Position numbers and translations under genes: made by a program. DNA of 64,000 nucleotides from Bowmanella pacifica (GTDB lineage Bacteria; Pseudomonadota; Gammaproteobacteria; Enterobacterales; Alteromonadaceae): contig NZ_BMLS01000007.1 of the NCBI RefSeq assembly GCF_014645355.1, positions 1 through 64,000 on the forward strand, in the 5' to 3' direction. Positions within the stretch are counted from its first letter, which is position 1. Each line of letters opens with the position of its first letter. The notes under the pieces are model-generated. The model was not told the DNA's origin and searched no databases. It was given only the letters and a program-made list of their open reading frames with translations. Of this stretch, positions 27,357 through 35,231 are shown one piece after another.

Positions 27357-28289
27357 TTAACTGCCGATAGCACGGGCTTTAATTGCTTGTATCACCTCAG
27401 CTCCATATTTTTTGATCATTCTATCCATAAATTCAGGCTCAATATGTGTTGCATAGGATATCAACCCCAACAAATTAGCTGCAGCTTCACTGCTTAACTT
27501 ACTATATTTTGACTTATGGATCATTGAAGAGATTAACCTTTTCTTCTCTCGCCCAACCGAGATCTCTCCATCATTAGTCAGAGTAACTCCTGTAACGTGT
27601 CTATTATGAGCTCGAGACGTAAATATAGTTTTCTCTGGGTTGAGCTCTATACCTTTTACTGTTTCATTTAGAACAGAAGATATAAAAGGAGGTATTTCGA
27701 ATAAAGCATCTTTAACACGAGTAGAAAAAGTTATATCATCAGCATACCTTGTATAAGTAATTTTCTTATTTAAGCAATCCGAGCTTACTTTTTTATCAAA
27801 TTCAAACATTACGAAATTAGAAATCAATGGTGATGTAGGAGCTCCAATACTTAAGACTAAACCATCACTTCTTTTAGGCTTCCAAAACAATAAACCTGTA
27901 AGTACTATTCGGTCATTTTCATTAAATTCAATTCCATAATCTTCAGCCACCCTAAAAAACAAATCAGGGGTTATACTAGGAAAAAAATCTTTAAAATCCA
28001 TTTTTAACAGATATTTAGATTTAGAGTGTTGCTTCGCATTATCTTTAATTCCCATCCCTTTTTTATATGCAAAAGCAGCTTCATGAATTGGAAGTATTTT
28101 GGAAAGAAACTCTACTAATGCTCTTTGAATAAATTTGAGTTCTTTTGATGGATGTGCAATTGTCCGAGTTTTACTAGAGTTTCGTTTTGGGATTTCATAA
28201 ACTTTATAACGATGAGGTGAGGATAGAGAGAACCTAACAATATCGTGTTCAGCTAAAAATAAAGTCTCAGACAAGTGTTCGATAATCAT
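27357..28289 (-). CDS. Retron reverse transcriptase
   Basis: 310 residues, the usual size for retron RTs. Conserved blocks run in order: KTRTIAHPSKELKFIQRAL (RT1), AAFAYKKGMGIKDNAKQHS, LLKMDFKDFFPSI with the first catalytic Asp, GAPTSPLISNFVMFEFD, and the catalytic YADD box in TRYADDITFS at about 182-185. NRHVTGVTLTNDGEISVGR is the retron VTG/domain-X region that recognises the msr RNA. It would copy the msd part of the adjacent ncRNA into branched single-stranded DNA. The start codon overlaps the effector stop (ATGA). AT-rich, unlike core genes. Confidence 0.96.
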   Translation of the reverse strand: MIIEHLSETLFLAEHDIVRFSLSSPHRYKVYEIPKRNSSKTRTIAHPSKELKFIQRALVEFLSKILPIHEAAFAYKKGMGIKDNAKQHSKSKYLLKMDFKDFFPSITPDLFFRVAEDYGIEFNENDRIVLTGLLFWKPKRSDGLVLSIGAPTSPLISNFVMFEFDKKVSSDCLNKKITYTRYADDITFSTRVKDALFEIPPFISSVLNETVKGIELNPEKTIFTSRAHNRHVTGVTLTNDGEISVGREKKRLISSMIHKSKYSKLSSEAAANLLGLISYATHIEPEFMDRMIKKYGAEVIQAIKARAIGS

Positions 28290-29251
28290 TTTACACCCTC
28301 TTTTGCTTTAGCTAATATTTGCTTCATCGCATTTTTTCTCTTTCGAGATAGATCATCACCACTAATTAAAAATGATTGCTGGATCTTCATTCTCACACTT
28401 TGTTCGTCGAAACCTTTCCCTGTAGAAAGCTTCCCAAAGTTTAGAATACGGGTTTGAGGCTGTTTCGAGTAATAATATCTGTAGCGACTATAAAAGATCG
28501 AGTCGATTATTTTCAGCTTATTTAAAAGGTATATATGACGAGTAATTTCAGATTGCTTTATGTCAAGTTCTAACGCCATCAAAACAAACTCAATCTCACT
28601 CAAAATCATAGGGTAGCCAATTCTAATTATCTCTGCGATTAATAAAGCTACATGACCTGAATTTGATTTTCTAAATTCGACATTTTTAGGTAAAGATGAA
28701 AGCTTTTCTTCAATACTTTTACATAAATCTTCAAGGTGAGAATTTTCGTATTTTTCTCCCTTAACTGGCCAAGGATAAACAGCTACCGCTGTAGGTTCCT
28801 TTTTCTTAATATTTTCAAGAGGCCCTAGATATATAAATGAATCTTCACCCTCAACCTCTTCTTGAGGAGCTATTATGATTAATTTATTAAAAAAGTCAGG
28901 CTTCGTGCAAAACATACCAAGTTCAACTAAAGAGCCAGGACTTTCTAAAAATATAATAACCAGAGATGCTAAATTTGCTATTTCTTCTTCAAAGACAAGA
29001 AGGTCAGGGTAAGCATTTTCTTTAAAATAATCTTTGAAGGTTTCAGCTTGAACTATAGAATCATGTATGTCAGAAAATTTTGAAGCAGAATAACTAATTA
29101 AATGGTCGCGAAAACTCAGTGGATAGTCTGCTTTAGCATCTACTTCGCCACCACAGACAAATAAGTGGTGAGTCTCCAAATTCACTTTAAACTTTTGAGT
29201 ACTTAGATCCTCAAAAGCTTCTATTAAAGTATCTTCAAACTTAGAGCTCAA
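28286..29251 (-). CDS. Retron effector, NDT-like with C-terminal winged-helix-like domain
   Basis: 321 residues from a TTG start after AAGGAAG. HHLFVCGGEVD (about 28) and SLVIIFLESPGSLVELGMFC (about 106-125) match the nucleoside-deoxyribosyltransferase-like domain of Ec86/St85-type retron effectors, where the ESPGS..ELG segment forms part of the active-site region. The C-terminal third (about 205-320) is helical and has a DNA-binding look (DIKQSEITRHIYLLNKLKII). Gene order ncRNA-effector-RT is that of Retron-Eco1 (type II-A). It is expected to be held inactive by RT-msDNA and released on phage infection; that is known for Eco1 and inferred here. Confidence 0.88.
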   Translation of the reverse strand: MSSKFEDTLIEAFEDLSTQKFKVNLETHHLFVCGGEVDAKADYPLSFRDHLISYSASKFSDIHDSIVQAETFKDYFKENAYPDLLVFEEEIANLASLVIIFLESPGSLVELGMFCTKPDFFNKLIIIAPQEEVEGEDSFIYLGPLENIKKKEPTAVAVYPWPVKGEKYENSHLEDLCKSIEEKLSSLPKNVEFRKSNSGHVALLIAEIIRIGYPMILSEIEFVLMALELDIKQSEITRHIYLLNKLKIIDSIFYSRYRYYYSKQPQTRILNFGKLSTGKGFDEQSVRMKIQQSFLISGDDLSRKRKNAMKQILAKAKEGVK

Positions 29252-29267
29252 TTTACTTCCTTATATG

Positions 29268-29295
29268 AATAATGGGGCTTAAAAGCCCCATTATT
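29268..29295 (-). terminator. Strong hairpin between msr-msd RNA and effector gene
   Basis: A perfect 13-bp stem (AATAATGGGGCTT pairing with its complement) and a 2-base loop, immediately after the a2 repeat of the retron RNA and 17 bases before the effector start. There is no U-run. It may define or protect the 3' end of the ncRNA and attenuate read-through into the effector and RT. Confidence 0.75.
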
Positions 29296-29297
29296 TA

Positions 29298-29458
29298 ACT
29301 CTTTACTCAGAGGAAGCGTTAGATATTTATCTACCGCTCCTGAGGCACGAAGGATCGGTAGATAAATATCTAACGCAGCCCAGATGTGCTCAATAAGTTT
29401 GTGTCTGGCGAATCGCCGGACAAGGCTTAAAATTTCAACAGCCTAAACGCTAAAGAGT
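29298..29458 (-). ncRNA. Retron msr-msd RNA
   Basis: Every expected retron part is visible on the minus strand. a1 (ACTCTTTA, 29458-29451) is complementary to a2 (TAAAGAGT, 29305-29298). The branch-site G at 29450 lies in TTAGC directly after a1, as in Ec86. Two msr hairpins follow: AGGCT/AGCCT (29444-29423) and GTCCGGCG/CGCCAGAC (29421-29403). The msd is a perfect 21-bp stem (29376-29356 with 29336-29316) closed by a loop containing an inner TCCT/AGGA hairpin. A TTGACA element lies at 29474-29479; the -10 is unclear. Exact ends are inferred. Confidence 0.9.
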
Positions 29459-29798
29459 ATTACAATGTTAATTTGTCAAACAGTTAGAAGCAACACCTAA
29501 ACTTCTTTAGGCAGTTAAGGCTGATAGGTAGCTAGTGTCTAAAGCCGATAACCCGGTCCAATTTATTGATTTATAGACTTTATTTCAGTATCCAATGGTT
29601 TGCCAGAAAAATCAGAGGCAGGTCTTAGTGATGACAAAGTCACTATCCGTCTATGCATACGCGGTATGTAATGCACTTATATATTCTGCAGGGAGAAGCG
29701 GTTATATGGAAAGACCCTAAGGCGTGGTTTTTCAGGCATTTCCAGCGCGGCGAAGTGCTGCTACCCTGCTTTACTCTATATCAGGCAGGGAATGATAA
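29459..29798. other. Intergenic region with retron promoter side and sigma-gene upstream region
   Basis: About 340 bases without a gene. On the retron side there is TTGACA at 29474-29479 (minus strand). A small perfect hairpin CCTAAA/TTTAGG lies at 29496-29511. The frame at 29653-29892 overlaps the sigma gene start and has no family resemblance. The change from AT-rich to core-like composition occurs here, probably the island edge. Confidence 0.5.
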
Positions 29799-31052
29799 AT
29801 GTGGAAGGCAGAATCTGATTCAGGAGCGCTTATCGCTGCGCAGATCCAGCGGATTTATCAGCATGAATCACGCCGGGTGCTGGCCACGCTGATCCGCTTG
29901 CTGGGTGATTTTGAGCTGGCAGAAGAAGCCTTGCAGGAAGCCTTCAGCGCCGCCTTAAAGCAGTGGCCAAATGACGGTATTCCCGATAACCCCCGGGCCT
30001 GGCTGGTGTCTGCCGGTCGCTTTAAAGCCATAGATCAAATTCGCCGTAATCAGCGTTTTGCTCATCTGATGCAGGAGTTTGCTCCTAGCAGCGAACCTGA
30101 CTATGAAGAAGACTATACCGAGCAGCCAGATATTGAAGATGATCGCTTACGCCTGATTTTTACCTGTTGCCATCCAGCCCTGTCCATTGAAGCGCAGCTG
30201 GCCCTGACCTTAAGGGAAATCTGCGATCTAAGCACAGATGAAATTGCCCGTGCGTTTCTAACCTCATCGGTTACCCTGGCGCAGCGTATTGTGCGGGCCA
30301 AAAACAAGATTCGCGATGCCAAGATTCCCTATGTGGTGCCTGGCGAGCAGGATCTTCCCGAACGACTGGAGTCCGTGCTGCATGTGATTTATCTGGTGTT
30401 CAATGAGGGATATTCAGCCACCACAGGCGACGATCTGATTCGTCAGGATCTTTGCAGTGAGGCCATACGTCTCGGCCATCTGCTCAGGCAGCTGTTGCCG
30501 GATGGCGAAGTCAGCGGCTTGCTGGCACTGATGCTGTTGCAAGATGCCAGACGCATGACCCGGCACAACGCTGAGGGCGATCTGATCCAACTGGAATTTC
30601 AAGACAGGCGCCAGTGGGATCACGCACAAATCCGCCAGGGCTTAATGCTGGTTCAGGAAGCCATGCTGGCGGGAGAAATCGGCAGTTTTGCCCTGCAGGC
30701 GGCCATAGCCGCTCAACATGCCCTGGCCATTCGCTTTGCCGATACGGACTGGCAGCGCATTGTGCAGTTGTATGATTTGCTTAGACAGGCTTCCCCAACG
30801 CCCGTAGTAGAGCTTAACCGGGCCGCGGCCATTGCCATGCGGGATGGACCACAAGCAGGTATACAGGAAATGCAGGGGCTGGAAAACAAGCTTGCCCAGT
30901 ATCATCTGTTTCATGCCGCACGGGCTGATATGTACCGACGCTTAGGGCAACTGAGCGAAGCACGACAAGCATATGCGCAGGCGCTGAGCTTAACCAAACA
31001 GGGCCCGGAAATGCGTTTTTTGCAAAAATGCCTGGTTGAACTGGAAAAATAA
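29799..31052 (+). CDS. ECF sigma factor, ECF42/SigJ-like with C-terminal extension (DUF6596)
   Basis: 417 residues, twice the size of an ordinary ECF sigma. Region 2 (about 10-80) includes LGDFELAEEALQEAFSAALK and PRAWLVSAGRFKAIDQIRR. Region 4 (about 110-170) includes LALTLREICDLSTDEIARAF and TLAQRIVRAKNKIR. The remaining 230 residues, with VIYLVFNEGYSA and VVELNRAAAIAMRDG plus a TPR-like end, are the DUF6596 extension of ECF42 factors. These usually sit next to a YciI/DGPF gene, and one follows here at 31338. There is no classical anti-sigma; the extension is thought to control activity. Confidence 0.93.
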   Translation: MWKAESDSGALIAAQIQRIYQHESRRVLATLIRLLGDFELAEEALQEAFSAALKQWPNDGIPDNPRAWLVSAGRFKAIDQIRRNQRFAHLMQEFAPSSEPDYEEDYTEQPDIEDDRLRLIFTCCHPALSIEAQLALTLREICDLSTDEIARAFLTSSVTLAQRIVRAKNKIRDAKIPYVVPGEQDLPERLESVLHVIYLVFNEGYSATTGDDLIRQDLCSEAIRLGHLLRQLLPDGEVSGLLALMLLQDARRMTRHNAEGDLIQLEFQDRRQWDHAQIRQGLMLVQEAMLAGEIGSFALQAAIAAQHALAIRFADTDWQRIVQLYDLLRQASPTPVVELNRAAAIAMRDGPQAGIQEMQGLENKLAQYHLFHAARADMYRRLGQLSEARQAYAQALSLTKQGPEMRFLQKCLVELEK

Positions 31053-31062
31053 TTCGGCTTTT

Positions 31063-31177
31063 GTCAAAGAGGGTTAAAGACTCTCGTCAAATTTGGTTAA
31101 GGACTCTTTTCAAATTGGGTTAGGGGCGCTTGTCTAATTGGATTAAAGACTTTTGTCGAAATGGGCTAAGGCGAAAC
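31063..31177 (+). repeat. Five 23-bp imperfect tandem repeats
   Basis: Units start at 31063, 31086, 31109, 31132 and 31155, exactly 23 bases apart. The consensus is close to GTCAAATTGGGTTAAAGACT plus three variable bases. Divergence between copies is modest (2-6 changes). The array begins 10 bases after the sigma-factor stop and precedes the 31-codon ORF and the YciI gene. The 23-bp period is about two helical turns, which would place copies on the same DNA face; a regulatory binding array is one possibility. Confidence 0.85.
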
Positions 31178-31218
31178 GACAAGCTGGAGAATAAACAAAA
31201 AATACAGGAGCCTTAGCC

Positions 31219-31314
31219 ATGTCAGACAACACCAAGCGAGATACTAAAAAACCAACGCCTAAGGAAAACAACACATCGCAACCACGCCCGTTTCGGCGTT
31301 CTTTTATGCTGTAA
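31219..31314 (+). CDS. Short basic ORF between sigma factor and YciI gene
   Basis: A 31-codon frame (MSDNTKRDTKKPTPKENNTS, then QPRPFRRSFML) with AGGAG 8 bases before its ATG. It is hydrophilic and basic, with no hydrophobic core. It ends 23 bases before the YciI start, which suggests translational coupling or a leader role. The ribosome site and spacing make it more likely than chance, but it is not confirmed. Confidence 0.5.
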   Translation: MSDNTKRDTKKPTPKENNTSQPRPFRRSFML

Positions 31315-31337
31315 GCATGACCAACAAGGAGCAACAG

Positions 31338-31691
31338 ATGAAATATGTATGCCTGGTTTACTACGATGAGCAGATTATCAAAGACATGACAGAGCAGCAG
31401 TGGCTGGATCTGAATAAAGAATGTAAGAGCTTTGGTGACGGCGTGCGCGGCTCTGGGCATTGTATCGGTGGCAACGCCCTGCAAATGACGGATACCGCCA
31501 GCACGGTCAGAATTCGTGACGGCAAGCTGCAGCTAACCGACGGCCCCTTTGCCGAAACCAAAGAGCAACTGGCCGGCTTTTACCTGATGGAAGCCGCCGA
31601 TCTGGACGAAGCCATTAAACTGGCCAGCGGTATTCCGCCGGCCCGTCTTGGCAGCATAGAAATTCGCCCTATCCGCGAACTGCCAGTTTAA
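31338..31691 (+). CDS. YciI/DGPF-domain protein
   Basis: About 117 residues from MKYVCLVYYDEQII; the ATG at 31338 has AAGGAG upstream, better than the in-frame ATG at 31317. The motif DGPFAETKEQLAGFYLMEA (about 75-93) names the DGPF/YCII-related family, a ferredoxin-like fold of about 100-120 residues. Such proteins are the genomic partners of ECF42 sigma factors, here the gene at 29799-31052. The function of the DGPF protein is not settled; a signalling or small-enzyme role is proposed. Confidence 0.92.
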   Translation: MKYVCLVYYDEQIIKDMTEQQWLDLNKECKSFGDGVRGSGHCIGGNALQMTDTASTVRIRDGKLQLTDGPFAETKEQLAGFYLMEAADLDEAIKLASGIPPARLGSIEIRPIRELPV

Positions 31692-31723
31692 GCTGACAGA
31701 GGCTGAAATCTCAATTCAGTAAC

Positions 31724-31754
31724 GCTGAGGGCATGAAACTGACCCGCCCTCAGC
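31724..31754. terminator. Convergent hairpin between YciI and phasin genes
   Basis: A 9-bp perfect stem GCTGAGGGC/GCCCTCAGC with a 13-base loop, overlapping the phasin stop codon. There is only a short T stretch on the plus side. It probably ends YciI transcription, with a weaker role on the minus strand. Confidence 0.65.
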
Positions 31755-32361
31755 TTTCTGTACCTTTAGCGGCCCTTGGTGCACTTTTAGTGGCGCGGCT
31801 TGGGCGCGCAGCCGCTGCAGCTTTACTTGCCGTTGGCTTGTTGGCCGCTGCTGATTTTTCCGTACTTTTTTCCGCCGTCCCTGAGTCCGCAGAGGATGTC
31901 ACCACCACTTGGGTTTGTTGTGCTGCTTGACTGTTTTTACCCGCATCAGCGGATGGCTGTTTTGCCTGACTGGCATCTTGCGCAGTATTGCGAGTTTTCG
32001 CTTCTGCCACCTTTTCAGCCTGAGACTCAACTTGTGCCAACTCGCTATCCAGCACGCTCTGTAACTGAGTCATCACCTGATCCAGCCGCTCGATGCTGTC
32101 AGCCAAACGCTGCTGACCGGGGGCCAATTGCGCCTTAACCTGCTGCGCCGGTTTTCTGAACCAGCGCGCGACCAGGTTGTTTTCACCCAATTTGGCCTGC
32201 TCTGCTTCACCGCGTTCTACCAGTTGTGCAAATTGTGCTTTGCTACTGGCCTGCAATTTATCCAACTGCGCATCGGCCAACTGGCGGCCTTGCTCAAATG
32301 CACCAAGCCCGGCTAACCACAGATTACGATAGCTGTCTTTACCCTTGGTTTGCTGTTTCAT
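31750..32361 (-). CDS. Phasin-family protein with Ala/Lys-rich tail
   Basis: 203 residues. The N-terminal part contains YRNLWLAGLGAFEQGRQLAD, the hallmark of PhaF/PhaI-type phasins (W.AGLGA). A long amphipathic helical region and a C-terminal Ala/Pro/Lys/Arg-rich tail (about 150-203, KAAAAARPSRATKSAPRAA) follow. In PhaF the basic tail binds DNA and helps segregate polyhydroxyalkanoate granules. The smaller phasin gene lies upstream on the same strand, separated by a terminator. No PHA synthase is in the window. Confidence 0.85.
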   Translation of the reverse strand: MKQQTKGKDSYRNLWLAGLGAFEQGRQLADAQLDKLQASSKAQFAQLVERGEAEQAKLGENNLVARWFRKPAQQVKAQLAPGQQRLADSIERLDQVMTQLQSVLDSELAQVESQAEKVAEAKTRNTAQDASQAKQPSADAGKNSQAAQQTQVVVTSSADSGTAEKSTEKSAAANKPTASKAAAAARPSRATKSAPRAAKGTES

Positions 32362-32466
32362 TTGCCTGTCCTTTTAACGCCCAGCTCCCAAAACGGCATT
32401 CCGTCATCTAAGTTCGGAATAGCTTGGGGGCAAAACGATGTTGAACCCTGCCCACTAATCCCACAT

Positions 32467-32493
32467 AAAAAACCGCGCTGCTGCGCGGTTTTT
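32467..32493 (-). terminator. Terminator after the small phasin gene
   Basis: A CCGCGC/GCGCGG stem with a 4-base loop, flanked by six A and five T, immediately after the stop at 32498. It works in both directions by symmetry. Confidence 0.9.
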
Positions 32494-32497
32494 ATAG

Positions 32498-32863
32498 TCA
32501 GGACTTAGCTTGCTTCTCAGCTAATTTGGCAACCGCTGCTGCCAGTGCGTCAATCTTGGCAGAAAGCTCATCCACTTTTTGCTCCATATCCGGCTTGTCC
32601 AAGCCTAACTTCTTACGCACTTCAGCCACCCTGGCTTCAACATTGGTTTTTTCTTTGAGCTTGTCTTTGGTGTCGGCTTCAATCTTGCTGCCTTTTTCCA
32701 CCAGCTCGTCAAACACCTTGGCCGCATCGGCATTTAATTTCTCGTAGCGACCTTGTACTTCATCCAGGCTCTTGCCGTATGCGCCCAACCCGGCCAACCA
32801 GATCTTGCGGGCAAAATCTTCGGCGTCATTTACCTTAGTTTTCAGACTGTCTAGTTTGCTCAT
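32498..32863 (-). CDS. Phasin-family granule-associated protein
   Basis: 121 residues, strongly helical. FARKIWLAGLGAYGKSLDEVQ (about 18-38) is the conserved phasin block, followed by a heptad-rich Lys/Glu helix. A C-terminal coiled-coil (EQKVDELSAKIDALAAAVAK) ends the protein. This is PhaI/PhaF N-domain architecture without the DNA-binding tail. It would coat polyester granules. AGGAG precedes the start at 32863. It pairs with the longer phasin downstream. Confidence 0.88.
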   Translation of the reverse strand: MSKLDSLKTKVNDAEDFARKIWLAGLGAYGKSLDEVQGRYEKLNADAAKVFDELVEKGSKIEADTKDKLKEKTNVEARVAEVRKKLGLDKPDMEQKVDELSAKIDALAAAVAKLAEKQAKS

Positions 32864-33300
32864 GATCAGACTCCTTCGCTTGTCTTCAGAATAATGGGAG
32901 TTGCCTCCTCACCTATGCTCTAGACTAGAGAAAGTTTTTAGAAACCGCATACTAATCACTCACGCCTCCCAAATTAATCGCAAAAATCCCGCTAACCATC
33001 TGAAAATAAAAAATTTATTTCGCACAACATGAGGATGATAAAACCTGCAAAATGCCTCTGCATGCCTCCATTTATGCCGCTTTAAGCGCTTTTAAACACG
33101 GCAACAAAAGGAATCTAATTCTGTAACATTGTATTTCTGGTTTGGAACCCTATATAGACTTGAGCCTCAAAGACCAGCATCCTGTTGCGTTTTCGCCTTC
33201 AGGCAACAGATGCGGCCGCAATGCGGCAGGCACAAGTGAATAGAATTAGACAATTTGAATCCGAAGCCCGACAGGGGCAGGAAAAAACTACGGAAGTACC
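32864..33300. other. Intergenic region between phasin and moxR genes
   Basis: About 440 bases that must hold the phasin promoter (left) and the moxR-operon promoter (right). A CTGTTGC/GCAACAG stem with a 14-base loop lies at 33182-33209, followed by a GCGGCCGC-containing stretch; both could be part of a leader. The small open frame at 33185 has no ribosome site. Nothing else is recognisable. Confidence 0.5.
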
Positions 33301-34257
33301 ATGGCAGCCGAACAATTCAAACAACTGCAAGCCTACCTCGACTCCCAGGTTATCGGGCAGTCCACCTTAACCCGAAATATTCTGATTGCCCTGCTGGCAG
33401 ATGGTCACTTATTGGTGGAAGGCCCTCCTGGGCTTGCCAAAACCCGTGCAGTCAATGCCCTGGCTAAGGGCATTGAAGGGGATTTTCACCGTGTGCAGTT
33501 TACCCCGGACCTACTCCCCGCCGATTTAACCGGTACGGATATTTACCGTCCGGAAGACGGCAGCTTTGTCTTCCAGCGTGGTCCGCTGTTCCATAATTTG
33601 GTACTGGCCGATGAAATCAACCGGGCCCCGGCCAAAGTGCAATCGGCACTGCTGGAAGCCATGGCGGAGCGGCAGATTACCGTGGGCAATAAAACCTACC
33701 AGTTGCCCGAGTTGTTTTTGGTTATGGCCACCCAAAACCCCATTGAGCAGGAAGGTACTTATCCCCTCCCAGAAGCCCAGTTAGACCGCTTTCTGATGCA
33801 TCTGGAAATCGATTATCCCGGCGCCGACACTGAGCTGGAAATTTTGCGTCTGACCCGTAATGAGGCCCTGCACCAGGCCAAGGTTAATGCGCCAAACTTA
33901 ACCCAGCAGGATATCTTTGCCGCCCGTGAAGCGGTGCTGAAAATCCACCTGGCCGAGTCACTGGAAAAATACCTGGTGCAACTGATTATGGCCACCCGCA
34001 CCCCAGACGCCCTGGATAGCGCCCTGGCTGGCTGGATTGAATTTGGTGCCAGCCCTCGTGCCACTATTGCCCTGGATCGCTGCGCCCGTGCCCACGCCTG
34101 GTTGCAAGGCCGGGACTTTGTTGGTCCGGACGATATTCAGGCGGTGTTCCACAATGTATTACGTCACCGTTTATTGCTGTCCTATGATGCCGAAGCCGAG
34201 GGCATCACCACCAATCAGGTGCTGGACAGAATTCTGGAACTGGTTCCGGTACCCTGA
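33301..34257 (+). CDS. MoxR-family AAA+ ATPase
   Basis: 318 residues. Walker A is GPPGLAKT at 41-48, Walker B is NLVLADEINRAP near 101-112, and sensor 1 is MATQNPIEQEGTYPLPEAQ near 140. C-terminal ARRRG-like helices complete the AAA+ lid. MoxR proteins act as chaperones that assemble or insert metal into protein complexes together with VWA proteins. It opens a six-gene operon with overlapping starts and stops (DUF58, DUF4381, two VWA proteins, BatD), the Bat/aerotolerance-type arrangement. Its stop and the next ATG share bases (TGATG). Confidence 0.95.
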   Translation: MAAEQFKQLQAYLDSQVIGQSTLTRNILIALLADGHLLVEGPPGLAKTRAVNALAKGIEGDFHRVQFTPDLLPADLTGTDIYRPEDGSFVFQRGPLFHNLVLADEINRAPAKVQSALLEAMAERQITVGNKTYQLPELFLVMATQNPIEQEGTYPLPEAQLDRFLMHLEIDYPGADTELEILRLTRNEALHQAKVNAPNLTQQDIFAAREAVLKIHLAESLEKYLVQLIMATRTPDALDSALAGWIEFGASPRATIALDRCARAHAWLQGRDFVGPDDIQAVFHNVLRHRLLLSYDAEAEGITTNQVLDRILELVPVP

Positions 34258-35231
34258 TGGTGATGAGGGAGCAGCACGTGGTCGACACCTCGTCCCCGCA
34301 AGACGCACTGCATTGGTTACAGCAACATCACAGCGACGGCATTAATTTGTCGATTCGTGAGTTGCTGTATTACCAAAGTAAAACCAGCTTGCTGGACTTA
34401 ACCCCCAGAAAGACCATTCAGGCCAAGCTGGCCGGGACTTACCTGGCCAAAACCAAAGGCCGGGGGATGGAATTTGATGAAGCCAGGCATTATCAGCCCG
34501 GTGATGATATTCGTGCCATTGACTGGCGCGTTACGGCCCGCACGGGGAAAACCCATACTAAGCTGTATCGGGAAGAAAAAGAGCGGCCGATTTTTATCCT
34601 CACCGATCTGTCTGCCAGCATGCATTTTGGTACCCGCTTTTTGTTTAAGTCGGTGCAGGCCGCTCACCTGACGGCGCTCATCGCCTGGTCGGCGCGCAAG
34701 CGTGGCGACCGTATCGGTGGCTTGCTGTACAACCAGGACCAGCATCTGGAATACAAACCGCTAACCCGGCAAAAAGCCGTAATGTCGCTAATGAGTGGCT
34801 TAATGCAGTTGCATCAGCCACATCAGAACAAACCGCAGCAACTAAGCTTCAGTGACGCCTGTGCGAGACTACGCCGCCTGGCCCGCCCCGGCAGTTTGAT
34901 CTTTCTGATCAGTGATTTTAGCCAGTTAAACGATACGGCCAAGCAACATTTGCATCGTTTGGGCCGTCACTGCGAACTGGTGGCCTACCCCATCAGCGAT
35001 CCATTTGAACATGCCTTGCCGTCGGTCAAAGTGCCACAGCTGGTCAGTGTCACAGACGGTAGCGAGCAGCGTACTTTGCTGCTTGGGGAAAAACAGGCTG
35101 CCGAGCAGTATTTTCAAACTCATCAGCAACAAACCGATGCCATGATTCGTTTGCTTAAACAATGCCGTTGTCAGGTACTGCCGGTATCCTGCGCATTGCC
35201 GCTGGAGCTGCAATTGGGGACCAAAGCATGA
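34257..35231 (+). CDS. DUF58 protein
   Basis: 324 residues, with the DUF58 signature EFDEARHYQPGDDIRAIDWR (about 75-94) and the VWA-like segment KERPIFILTDLSASMHFGT carrying a DxSxS site (about 116-120). The C-terminal half has a Rossmann-like VWA fold. It always pairs with MoxR in such operons and is assumed to be its substrate or partner. The ATG at 34257 overlaps the moxR stop; MVMREQH may also begin at the second Met. Confidence 0.93.
   Translation: MVMREQHVVDTSSPQDALHWLQQHHSDGINLSIRELLYYQSKTSLLDLTPRKTIQAKLAGTYLAKTKGRGMEFDEARHYQPGDDIRAIDWRVTARTGKTHTKLYREEKERPIFILTDLSASMHFGTRFLFKSVQAAHLTALIAWSARKRGDRIGGLLYNQDQHLEYKPLTRQKAVMSLMSGLMQLHQPHQNKPQQLSFSDACARLRRLARPGSLIFLISDFSQLNDTAKQHLHRLGRHCELVAYPISDPFEHALPSVKVPQLVSVTDGSEQRTLLLGEKQAAEQYFQTHQQQTDAMIRLLKQCRCQVLPVSCALPLELQLGTKA

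Noticed and set aside
29653-29892. 79-codon plus-strand frame upstream of the ECF42 gene
   Set aside because: Overlaps the well-supported sigma-factor start in another frame and shows no domain.
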